Assembly: GCA_005879815.1 (NCBI GenBank)
Contig: VBKA01000042.1
Location: 1 to 7,030 of the forward strand
DNA from: Chloroflexota bacterium
GTDB lineage: Bacteria; Chloroflexota; Limnocylindria; QHBO01
Length of the DNA stretch: 7,030 nt
Direction: 5' to 3'
This document shows, one piece after another, positions 1 through 5,358 of this stretch; position 1 is the stretch's first letter, and each line of letters starts with the position of its first letter. The position numbers and the translations under genes were made by a program. The notes beneath the pieces are model-generated. The model ran no database searches and was not told the origin of the DNA. It worked only from the letters and a program-made list of their open reading frames with translations.

Positions 1-2
1 CC

Positions 3-650
3 GTCTTCGCGAATCCCGGCACGCCGGCCGCCACGGGTTCCGAAGGAAGCCTCGCCGTCGACAGCCAGCCGGGCGCGTACTGCCAGACCTTCCTCGACGA
101 GTTCGCCAAGCAGCTCGGCGTCGATAAGGCTGCGCTGGTACCCGCCGCCAAGGCAGCCGCCGATGCGGCGATCGACAAGGCGGTGGCCAGTGGCGACCTC
201 CCGAAGGCGATCGGCGACGCGATGAAGAACCGGATTGCCAACGCCAACGGCGACGGATGCGCCCTCTTCGGCGCCCGCTTCCGACACCTGTTCAAGAACA
301 CCGTCAAGACCGGCATCGGTCACGACCTTGGCCAGGCCGCGGCGACGTCGCTGCACCTCTCGGTCGACGAGCTGAAGAGCAAGCTCAAGAGCGGGAAGTC
401 GCTCAAGGACATTGCGAAGGACCAGAACGTCGAGTACGCCACGGTCACCGCAGCCATCAAGGGTGCCGCCAAGACGGACCTCGACAAGCTGGTCAAGGCC
501 GGCACGATCACCCAGGACCGGGAGAACGCGATCCTGGACCGGATCGACAAGGCGCTGCAGAGCGGTAGGCTCTTGAGCCGGCCCGGTCGCGACAAGGGCA
601 ATACTCCTGAGGGTCCGGTCTCCAGCCCCAGCGGTTCCACCAGCAGCTAA
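3..650 (+). CDS. Hypothetical protein with two related helical modules, probably secreted (5' partial)
   Basis: The reading frame is open from the left edge, so the start and any signal peptide lie outside the window; 215 residues are visible and the gene ends with TAA. I do not recognise a named family. Two modules of similar design can be seen. The first (about residues 28-80) runs from a 'FAKQLGVDKAAL' helix to 'AAIDKAVASGDLPKAIGDAMKNRI'. The second (about 115-202) has 'LSVDELKSKLKSGKSLKDIA' and then a 'DKLVKAGTITQDRENAILDRI' helix. The order in both is a short amphipathic helix, an Ala/Lys-rich helix with 'ID/LDK', a Gly turn, and a helix ending in an 'R-I' pair. Cys27 and Cys86 could form a disulfide if the protein is exported. 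The tail (about 200-215) is rich in Ser, Pro and Gly and looks disordered. Similar 'GKSLxxIA' modules occur in uncharacterised exported proteins of Gram-positive and Chloroflexota genomes (recollection, not a search). A GTG at 183 could be read as a start, but the open frame and the repeat upstream argue against it. Confidence 0.75.
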   Translation, partial: VFANPGTPAATGSEGSLAVDSQPGAYCQTFLDEFAKQLGVDKAALVPAAKAAADAAIDKAVASGDLPKAIGDAMKNRIANANGDGCALFGARFRHLFKNTVKTGIGHDLGQAAATSLHLSVDELKSKLKSGKSLKDIAKDQNVEYATVTAAIKGAAKTDLDKLVKAGTITQDRENAILDRIDKALQSGRLLSRPGRDKGNTPEGPVSSPSGSTSS

Positions 651-675
651 CCGCACGCGACGTCTTCCTACCTTC

Positions 676-704
676 AGGGCCGCTCCGAATCCCGGAGCGG
701 CCCT
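676..704 (+). terminator. Intrinsic-type hairpin terminator after the first gene
   Basis: A perfect 12-bp inverted repeat (AGGGCCGCTCCG at 676-687, CGGAGCGGCCCT at 693-704) encloses a 5-base loop, 25 bases after the TAA stop. The following bases (CTCTCTGC) are pyrimidine-rich but not a true T-tract, as is common in high-GC genomes. It separates the first gene from the F420 oxidoreductase unit. Because the stem is perfect it could also work in the reverse direction, but no minus-strand gene ends here. Confidence 0.8.
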
Positions 705-712
705 CTCTGCAC

Positions 713-742
713 ATGACCATACCGCCCGAGGCGAGCTACGCT
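713..742 (+). promoter_or_regulatory. Probable leaderless promoter for the FGD-like oxidoreductase
   Basis: A TANNNT-type -10 box (TACGCT, 737-742) lies 7 bases before the ATG at 750. That would place the transcription start at or within a base or so of the start codon. An imperfect -35 (ATGACC, 713-718; compare TTGACA) sits 18 bases upstream of the -10. No Shine-Dalgarno sequence occurs at a usable distance, which fits a leaderless mRNA. The same layout is seen at 4705-4734 on the other strand. Assignment rests on motif and spacing only. Confidence 0.55.
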
Positions 743-749
743 TCGGACC

Positions 750-1739
750 ATGACGAAGATCGGCTACGCGGCGATGCTCGAGCAGTTCCACCCCACCGAG
801 CTCCTCGACTGGTGCGCGCAGGCGGAAACGGCAGGCTTCAGCGCCGGGTTCATGGTGAGCGACCACTTCCAACCGTGGACCCCGCATCAGGGAAACGCCG
901 CGTTCGCCTGGTCATTCATGGGTGCGCTGGGCGAGCGCACGACCCTGCCCTTCGGCAGCGCCGTGACCTGCCCCGGATTCCGTTACCACCCCGCTGTCAT
1001 CGCCCACGCGGCTGCCACGTTGGGCGCGATGTATCCGGGGCGCTTCTGGCTCGGGCTTGGCGCCGGTGAGGCGCTCAACGAACACGTCGTGGGTGCCTAC
1101 TGGCCGGAGATCGGCATCCGCAGCGCGATGCTGTTCGAGGCCATCGAGGTGATCAACAAGCTATTCACCGGCGATGTCGCGCGGCACAAGGGCGAGCACT
1201 TCACCCTCGAATCGGCCAGGCTCTACACCAAGCCGGAGCTCCCGGTCCCGATCTACGTCGCGACCGCCGGTCCCCTCAACGCCAAGCGCACCGGCCGCAA
1301 CGCGGACGGCATGATCACGGTGGGTGCCGCCGACGAGAAGATCCAGATGCTGTGGGACCGCTTCGCCGATGGCGCCCGAGAGGCCGGAAAGGACCCAACC
1401 CGCATGCCCAAGCTCCTGCAGATCCACGTCTCGTGGGCTCCCACGCGCGAGGAGGCGGAGCGCAACGCGGTCAGCGAATGGCCGAACGGCGGCATGCCCT
1501 TTCCCAAGCAGGACATCCGCAACCCGGAGGACTTCGCCGCCATGGCGAAGCAGGTGAGCCCGGAGAGCTTCGTCAACCGCGTGCTCATCAGCGCGGAGGC
1601 CGACGACCACGCCGCGCACATCCAGGGCTTCGTGGACACCGGCTTCGACGAGATCCACGTCCACAACGTGGGTCGCAACCAGTCGGAGTTCATTCGCTTC
1701 TACGGCGAGCGGGTGCTACCCCAGCTCAAGCTCGCCTGA
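750..1739 (+). CDS. LLM-class F420-dependent oxidoreductase, FGD-like (glucose-6-phosphate dehydrogenase-related)
   Basis: This 329-residue protein is a luciferase-like TIM-barrel enzyme expected to transfer hydride between a substrate and coenzyme F420 in the cytoplasm. It resembles mycobacterial F420-dependent glucose-6-phosphate dehydrogenase (FGD1) along its length. Visible landmarks are 'GYAAMLEQF' with Glu11, 'SDHFQPW' with His39 and Trp43, 'FRYHPAVIA', and 'GAGEALNE' with Glu107; by alignment from memory these match the FGD1 catalytic residues Glu13, His40, Trp44 and Glu109. Of the three FGD1 basic residues that bind the substrate phosphate (Lys198, Lys259, Arg283), the Arg seems kept ('FVNRVLIS') but the Lys198 position falls in 'TVGAADE' and reads as Ala. 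The substrate may therefore not be glucose 6-phosphate. Such proteins are often filed under the broader TIGR03557 group. The ATG at 750 is chosen because it gives the standard N-terminus and fits the leaderless promoter. It is followed after 11 bases by another F420-type gene, probably in the same transcript. Confidence 0.9.
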   Translation: MTKIGYAAMLEQFHPTELLDWCAQAETAGFSAGFMVSDHFQPWTPHQGNAAFAWSFMGALGERTTLPFGSAVTCPGFRYHPAVIAHAAATLGAMYPGRFWLGLGAGEALNEHVVGAYWPEIGIRSAMLFEAIEVINKLFTGDVARHKGEHFTLESARLYTKPELPVPIYVATAGPLNAKRTGRNADGMITVGAADEKIQMLWDRFADGAREAGKDPTRMPKLLQIHVSWAPTREEAERNAVSEWPNGGMPFPKQDIRNPEDFAAMAKQVSPESFVNRVLISAEADDHAAHIQGFVDTGFDEIHVHNVGRNQSEFIRFYGERVLPQLKLA

Positions 1740-1750
1740 GCGCGGGACCG

Positions 1751-2173
1751 ATGCCGACGCTGGCACCGGACGAAGCGCGCCGGCGCTTCGTCTCCGGCAG
1801 GGTCGCCTACCTGGCCACCCTGCGCGCGGATGGCAGCGCTGCCCTCGTCCCCGTCGTGTTCGAGGTCATCGGCGACCGCGTGGTGTCACTGGTCGACCCC
1901 AAGCCCAAGCGGACGCCCGAACTGGCCCGACTGCGGCACATCGCCCGCGACCCGCGGGTGGCACTCCTCGTCGATCGCTACGAGGACGACTGGGGGCTCC
2001 TCTGGTGGTCACGCGCGGAGGGCGTGGCAAGAGCCGTTGGTGAAGGCCCGGAGCGCGAGGAGGCCATGGGCCGCCTCCGTTCGAAGTACCCGCAGTACGA
2101 GACGCTCGACGACCCCTTCGGGGATGCGGTCATCGTCCAGGTCGCGCGATGGAGCGGCTGGAGCGCGAGCTAG
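1751..2173 (+). CDS. PPOX-class F420-dependent protein, Rv0121 family
   Basis: This is a 140-residue split beta-barrel flavin/deazaflavin-binding protein. It starts with a helix ('PDEARRRFVSGRVAYLATLRADGS', residues 6-29), followed by the strand pair 'LVPVVFEV' and then 'RDPRVALLVDRYEDDW' with 'LLWWSRAEGVAR' (residues 66-93). The 'VDRYxDDWxxLWW' segment is characteristic of the Rv0121-type PPOX F420 group (TIGR03668), and the length matches that family. Substrate and physiological role are unknown for the family; F420 binding is expected from the family and not shown here. The ATG at 1751 gives the usual N-terminus; the frame stays open much further upstream, but that part overlaps the oxidoreductase gene and is a shadow. 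No Shine-Dalgarno is visible in the 11-base gap, so translation may depend on the gene before it. The stop codon lies 3 bases from that of the convergent gene. Confidence 0.88.
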   Translation: MPTLAPDEARRRFVSGRVAYLATLRADGSAALVPVVFEVIGDRVVSLVDPKPKRTPELARLRHIARDPRVALLVDRYEDDWGLLWWSRAEGVARAVGEGPEREEAMGRLRSKYPQYETLDDPFGDAVIVQVARWSGWSAS

Positions 2174-2176
2174 CGC

Positions 2177-2596
2177 CTACTCGGCGTAATCCCAGATCCG
2201 TAGGTGCCCGGGCTCGAGGCGTATGACGGGCCCGTCGTCGGGCATAGAGTCCGCGAAGGCATCGGCCTCGGCGGCATCGGTCATGTAGCGGTGGCTAGTG
2301 CGGCGGACGAGCTCGCGATAGCCGTGGTGCAGCACCTGGGCCTCGCCCCTCATCTCGATGCCGCGGTAGGGATCGGCGCTCTCACAGACCACCAACGAGA
2401 TGCGTGGGTCGCGTTCGATGAGGCGCAGCTTGCCCTGGCCTTCGAGTGAGACCCAGACGTTGAAGCCCCCATCCCGGAACTCGTGCCAGACCGGCGTGAG
2501 GAGAATGCTGCCATCTGACCGATGGAGCCCCAGGACCGCGACCAGCGGCAGCTCCAGCAGGTCCCCGATGTCCCCGAGCGTCAGATTGCGGCGCAT
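2177..2596 (-). CDS. Pyridoxamine 5'-phosphate oxidase-like split-barrel protein (probable F420/PPOX type)
   Basis: The 139-residue protein is a single PPOX split barrel. Residues 17-40 give 'LPLVAVLGLHRSDGSI' and 'LLTPVWHEF', followed by 'VWVSLEGQGKLRLIERDPRI' (47-66), then 'SLVVCESADPYRGIEMRGEA' (67-86). The 'TPVW', 'K..(N/R)L.RDPR.SL' and 'DPYR.(I/V)E.RG' motifs are those of the Rv1155-like group (TIGR03618 and relatives), which bind F420 or FMN. I cannot tell which cofactor from sequence alone. It lacks any similarity to the specific 'DRYxDDW' signature of the neighbouring plus-strand PPOX gene, so the two are different subfamilies and not a recent duplication. It is the last gene of the minus-strand series, with 9 bases separating it from the thiolase stop and no Shine-Dalgarno, which suggests translational coupling. 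The ATG at 2596 is the first start after the thiolase stop. Confidence 0.85.
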   Translation of the reverse strand: MRRNLTLGDIGDLLELPLVAVLGLHRSDGSILLTPVWHEFRDGGFNVWVSLEGQGKLRLIERDPRISLVVCESADPYRGIEMRGEAQVLHHGYRELVRRTSHRYMTDAAEADAFADSMPDDGPVIRLEPGHLRIWDYAE

Positions 2597-2605
2597 CGGC
2601 GGCGG

Positions 2606-3832
2606 CTACTCGAGTGACTCCCAGACGGTGGCGATCCCCTGGCCCACGCCGATGCACATCGTGGCGAGGCCGTAGCGCGCCCCGCGGCGGCGCATCTCGT
2701 GGAGCAGCGTGGCAACCAGGCGGGCACCCGAGGCTCCCAACGGATGACCGATGGCGATCGCCCCGCCGTTGACATTGACCTTGTCGGGGTCCAGGCCGAG
2801 CTCGCGCGTGCAAGGGACCGCCTGGGCTGCGAAGGCCTCGTTGAGCTCCACGAGGTCCAGGTCGTCCACGCCGAGCCCGGCCCGCACGAGGGCCTTGCGC
2901 GATGCCGGGATCGGCCCGAGACCCATCGTGGCGGGGTCCACACCCGCCACCGCGCTGGAGACCATGCGGGCGATGGGGCGCCAACCGAGTTCCCGAGCGC
3001 GCGCCTCCGAGGTCACGAGCACCGCCGCGGCGCCGTCGTTGATGCCGGATGAGTTGCCGGCCGTCACCGAGCCGGAGGCATCCCGCTTGAAGGCGGGCTT
3101 CAGGGTCGCCAGCTTCTCGAGGGTGGTGTCGGGGCGCGGCGGCTCATCCACTGCCACGTCCACGGCAGCGCCACCCCTTGGCGCCGGCGCCGGGATGGAG
3201 ACGACCTCATCGGCGAAGCGACCCGCCTCCTGCGCCTCCGCCCAGCGCTGCTGCGAAGCCAACGCGAAGCCGTCCTGTTCCTCGCGGGTCACGCCGCAGC
3301 GCTCGACGACGTTCTCCGCCGTCTCGCCCATCGAGTAGGGGTAATACGCATCCGCGAGACGCGGGTTGGTGAACCGCCACCCCAGCGTCGTGTCGTACAG
3401 GGTCTGCTCGCCGCGCGGGAAAGCCGCGGATGGCTTGGCGGCCACGAACGGGGCACGGGTCATCGACTCCACGCCACCAGCGATGAACAGATCACCATCT
3501 CCCGCGACGATGGCGTGGGCGGCGTTGACGATGGCATTCATGCCTGAGCCGCAGAGACGGTTCACGGTCGCGCCCGGCACGTCGACCGGCAGGCCCGCCA
3601 GCAGGGCGGCCATCCGCCCCACGTTGCGGTTGTCCTCGCCCGCCTGGTTCGCGGCGCCCAGGATGACGTCGTCGATGGAGGCTGCCTCTACCCCGTTCCT
3701 CTCGACGATGGTGCGCACCACGTGTGCCGCCAGGTCGTCAGGCCGCACGCCCGCCAGGGCGCCGCCATAGCGGCCGAAGGGGGTGCGCAGGCCGTCGACG
3801 ATCACAGGCGTTCGACGGATGTCGGGGGGCAC
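2606..3832 (-). CDS. Thiolase (acetyl-CoA acyltransferase), 3-oxoadipyl-CoA thiolase-like
   Basis: This 408-residue enzyme is a full-length type II thiolase that cleaves a 3-oxoacyl-CoA with CoA to release acetyl-CoA (or runs in reverse). The nucleophilic cysteine is Cys94 in 'NRLCGSGM'; 'NEAFA' carries the active-site Asn, His363 lies in 'GHPLGASG', and Cys393 lies in 'CIGVGQG'. All catalytic elements are intact. The segments 'ANQAGEDNRNVGRMAALLAG' (residues 61-80) and 'DTTLGWRFTNP', together with the 'RPDTTLEKLATLKP' region, are typical of the PcaF/PaaJ branch (3-oxoadipyl-CoA thiolase), although many proteins with this look are annotated only as acetyl-CoA acetyltransferase. It shares the strand with a hydratase and a 3-hydroxyacyl-CoA dehydrogenase that would make its substrate. 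It starts at GTG, 8 bases after the HdeD-like gene's stop, without a clear Shine-Dalgarno; no other start would preserve the N-terminal 'VDGLRTPFGRYGG' motif. Confidence 0.93.
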   Translation of the reverse strand: MPPDIRRTPVIVDGLRTPFGRYGGALAGVRPDDLAAHVVRTIVERNGVEAASIDDVILGAANQAGEDNRNVGRMAALLAGLPVDVPGATVNRLCGSGMNAIVNAAHAIVAGDGDLFIAGGVESMTRAPFVAAKPSAAFPRGEQTLYDTTLGWRFTNPRLADAYYPYSMGETAENVVERCGVTREEQDGFALASQQRWAEAQEAGRFADEVVSIPAPAPRGGAAVDVAVDEPPRPDTTLEKLATLKPAFKRDASGSVTAGNSSGINDGAAAVLVTSEARARELGWRPIARMVSSAVAGVDPATMGLGPIPASRKALVRAGLGVDDLDLVELNEAFAAQAVPCTRELGLDPDKVNVNGGAIAIGHPLGASGARLVATLLHEMRRRGARYGLATMCIGVGQGIATVWESLE

Positions 3833-3840
3833 GCGAGAGG

Positions 3841-4437
3841 TCAGGGCCGCATGCCTCGCTCGACGTACTCATTCCCCCGCTTGGCCTGCTCGTAGATCCC
3901 GCGCAGTCGCCAGCCCAGGGCGATCAGCGTGACACCAAAGGCGAGGGCGAAGACGGCGATCAGCCACAGCACGCTCAGGATGCCGGCTCGGGGAAAGATG
4001 ATGACGTAGAGGCCGAAAAGGATCGAGATCACCCCGGCGATGGCCATGAAGAGCTCACCCTTGATGTGCTCTCGCAGGCGGATGGCCGTCCAGATCTCGA
4101 AGACACCGGTGAGGACCGCCCATGCCCCCACCAGCAGGACCAGCACGAATACGGTGATGACCGGCCACACGATTGCGAGGAACCCCGCGACCAGCCCGGC
4201 AATGCCCTCCAGCAGGGAAATCCACCAGCCTCCCGATCCGCGCGCGCTCCACGCGCCGGTCAGTCCCGACACCCCATCCATGATGAGCCAGAAGCCGAAG
4301 AGCGTCGCGAGGCCGATGATCGCGAGCGGCGGGAAGAGCAGGCAGACCAGCCCGAACAGGATCGCGATGACCCCGCGCAGGATGAAGGTCCACCAGGCAC
4401 GCGCCATGACGATGGCCAGCGCGACATTCAATCGCAC
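3841..4437 (-). CDS. HdeD/DUF308 family membrane protein
   Basis: This 198-residue, very hydrophobic protein is predicted to sit in the cytoplasmic membrane with about six helices. Three related hairpins can be seen, each opening with a pattern like 'RGVIAILFGLVCLLFP' (residues 21-36): the second is 'EGIAGLVAGFLAIVWP' (77-92) and the third 'IAGVISILFGLYVIIFP' (about 134-150). This repeat is typical of the DUF308 domain of HdeD, an acid-resistance membrane protein in enteric bacteria; the function outside enterics is not established. The C-terminus is a basic, probably cytoplasmic tail ('RGIYEQAKRGNEYVERG'). A GTG start at 4437 is chosen because an AGGAG Shine-Dalgarno lies 8 bases upstream; the Met at residue 11 is an alternative that would match the usual N-terminus but lacks such a site. 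It sits between DUF2277 and thiolase genes with no obvious functional tie. Confidence 0.87.
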   Translation of the reverse strand: MRLNVALAIVMARAWWTFILRGVIAILFGLVCLLFPPLAIIGLATLFGFWLIMDGVSGLTGAWSARGSGGWWISLLEGIAGLVAGFLAIVWPVITVFVLVLLVGAWAVLTGVFEIWTAIRLREHIKGELFMAIAGVISILFGLYVIIFPRAGILSVLWLIAVFALAFGVTLIALGWRLRGIYEQAKRGNEYVERGMRP

Positions 4438-4445
4438 GTCTGCAT

Positions 4446-4450
4446 CTCCT
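4446..4450 (-). promoter_or_regulatory. Shine-Dalgarno deciding the GTG start of the HdeD-like gene
   Basis: AGGAG on the minus strand with an 8-base spacer to GTG at 4437. It is one of the few strong ribosome binding sites in the window and supports the longer, 198-residue form over the internal ATG at 4407. Confidence 0.65.
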
Positions 4451-4464
4451 GAGGTGAGCGCGCC

Positions 4465-4698
4465 CTACGCGGACCGCATGGCCGGATGTCGGGCCGGATG
4501 CGTTGCGGTCACGGCGTCGAGGAGCCGCCGGGACGCGTCGGCAATCTCATCGACCGCGGCGTTGAAGGCGAGCTCGTTGGCCGGCGCGGGACGCCGGTAG
4601 CCGCTCACCTTGCGAACGTACTGCAGGGCGGCGGCGCGCACCTCGTCGGGCTCGGCCGGGACGTCGAGGACGCGAAGGGTCTTGATGCTGCGACACAT
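4465..4698 (-). CDS. DUF2277 domain-containing protein
   Basis: This 77-residue protein matches the DUF2277 family, whose members typically begin with 'MCR(N/S)I' and contain 'AALQYVRKVSG' followed by 'P..ANE.AF..AV'. Here the sequence reads 'MCRSIKTLRVLDVPA', 'AALQYVRKVSGYRRPAPANE' (residues 23-42) and 'AFNAAVDEIADASRRLLDAV', so the domain covers the whole chain apart from a short Ala/His/Pro-containing tail that seems shorter than in relatives I recall. The function is unknown. It is small, basic in the middle, and predicted mostly helical and cytoplasmic. The ATG at 4698 is fixed by the conserved N-terminus. There is no Shine-Dalgarno; instead a -10-like TAGACT lies 6 bases upstream, suggesting a leaderless mRNA. 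It lies 9 bases after the HAD gene and 27 before the HdeD-like gene. Confidence 0.88.
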   Translation of the reverse strand: MCRSIKTLRVLDVPAEPDEVRAAALQYVRKVSGYRRPAPANELAFNAAVDEIADASRRLLDAVTATHPARHPAMRSA

Positions 4699-4704
4699 GT
4701 GTGC

Positions 4705-4734
4705 AGTCTACGTCTCGGCGAGGAGCTCCTCCAA
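4705..4734 (-). promoter_or_regulatory. Probable leaderless promoter of the DUF2277 gene, overlapping the HAD stop codon
   Basis: On the minus strand TAGACT (4710-4705) fits the TANNNT -10 consensus and lies 6 bases before the ATG. TTGGAG (4734-4729) is a partial -35 match with an 18-base spacer. The first three bases of the -10 are also the TAG stop codon of the upstream HAD gene. The spacer holds most of a perfect 12-bp palindrome (GAGGAGCTCCTC, 4720-4731). Transcription starting here would yield DUF2277, HdeD-like, thiolase and PPOX genes without the three upstream genes. Motif-based call only. Confidence 0.5.
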
Positions 4735-5358
4735 CGAGTCGATGACGCGATCCGCCGCAGAGACGTCGGTTTCGGCGAACTGCGGAACGGCGATGCAGGC
4801 GAGGCCGGCCGCCTTGGCCGCCGCGATCCCTGACGGCGAGTCCTCCAGGGCGAGTGAGTCCTCGGGCAGGACCCCAAGCCGTTCGCAGGCCAGCAGGTAG
4901 ACGTCCGGCGCCGGCTTCGCGGCGGCGACGTCATCGGCGGTGATGATGGCGTCGAACGCATCGCTCAGGCCTGCGGTGGCCAGCGCGGTCGAGACGAGCT
5001 GCCGCGAGGAGTTCGAGGCCAGTGCCATCGGCACCCTGCCGCGTAGGCGCTCCACGAGCTCGATCGCGCCGGGACGTCCCTGGACCTGGAGCCTCAGCAA
5101 CCCTTCCATGATCTCGTACAGACCATCGACCAGCGCCGGTCCCTCCTCCGCGGGCCGGCCGAGCCGGTTGGCGAAGTAGTCCGCGGTGTGTTCGAAGGAA
5201 GTGCCCATCACGGCGAGCTTGTCGTCCCAGCTGAACTCCTGGCCGTGCCGGCGAAAGAGCTCCGTCTCCGCCGCGTGCCAAAGGTTTTCGGTGTCGAGCA
5301 GGAGGCCATCCATGTCGAAGACGACGGCCCGATAACGATCGGGCAGCGGCTCCAGCAT
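4708..5358 (-). CDS. HAD-superfamily hydrolase, beta-phosphoglucomutase/phosphatase-like
   Basis: This 216-residue protein is a haloacid dehalogenase-fold phosphohydrolase with the four classic motifs: motif I 'FDMDG' with nucleophile Asp15 and acid/base Asp17, motif II Ser115 in 'ALASNSS', motif III Lys148 in 'AKPAPDVY', and motif IV Glu172-Asp173 in 'LEDSPSG'. An all-helical C1 cap is inserted after motif I (about residues 22-93). The pattern 'DMDGLLLDTE...W' and 'EDSPSGIAAAKAAG' places it in the subgroup of small-molecule phosphatases and beta-phosphoglucomutases; the real substrate, probably a sugar phosphate or nucleotide-like metabolite, cannot be read from sequence. The ATG directly abuts the stop of the dehydrogenase gene (TGAATG), with a GAGG Shine-Dalgarno 8 bases upstream inside that gene, so the two are very likely translated from one mRNA. 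Its own TAG stop forms part of the next gene's putative -10 box. Confidence 0.9.
   Translation of the reverse strand: MLEPLPDRYRAVVFDMDGLLLDTENLWHAAETELFRRHGQEFSWDDKLAVMGTSFEHTADYFANRLGRPAEEGPALVDGLYEIMEGLLRLQVQGRPGAIELVERLRGRVPMALASNSSRQLVSTALATAGLSDAFDAIITADDVAAAKPAPDVYLLACERLGVLPEDSLALEDSPSGIAAAKAAGLACIAVPQFAETDVSAADRVIDSLEELLAET

Noticed and set aside
1161..1693. Minus-strand open frames across the oxidoreductase gene
   Set aside because: They overlap a well-recognised enzyme on the plus strand and show no domain of their own.
1352..1750. Upstream extension of the first PPOX gene into the oxidoreductase gene
   Set aside because: The extension is Arg/Gly/Pro-rich shadow sequence; family similarity begins at the ATG at 1751.
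3724..4452. A 242-codon plus-strand open frame rich in Asp, Glu, Gln and Arg
   Set aside because: It is the antisense shadow of the hydrophobic HdeD-like gene; complementing membrane-protein codons gives charged low-complexity sequence.
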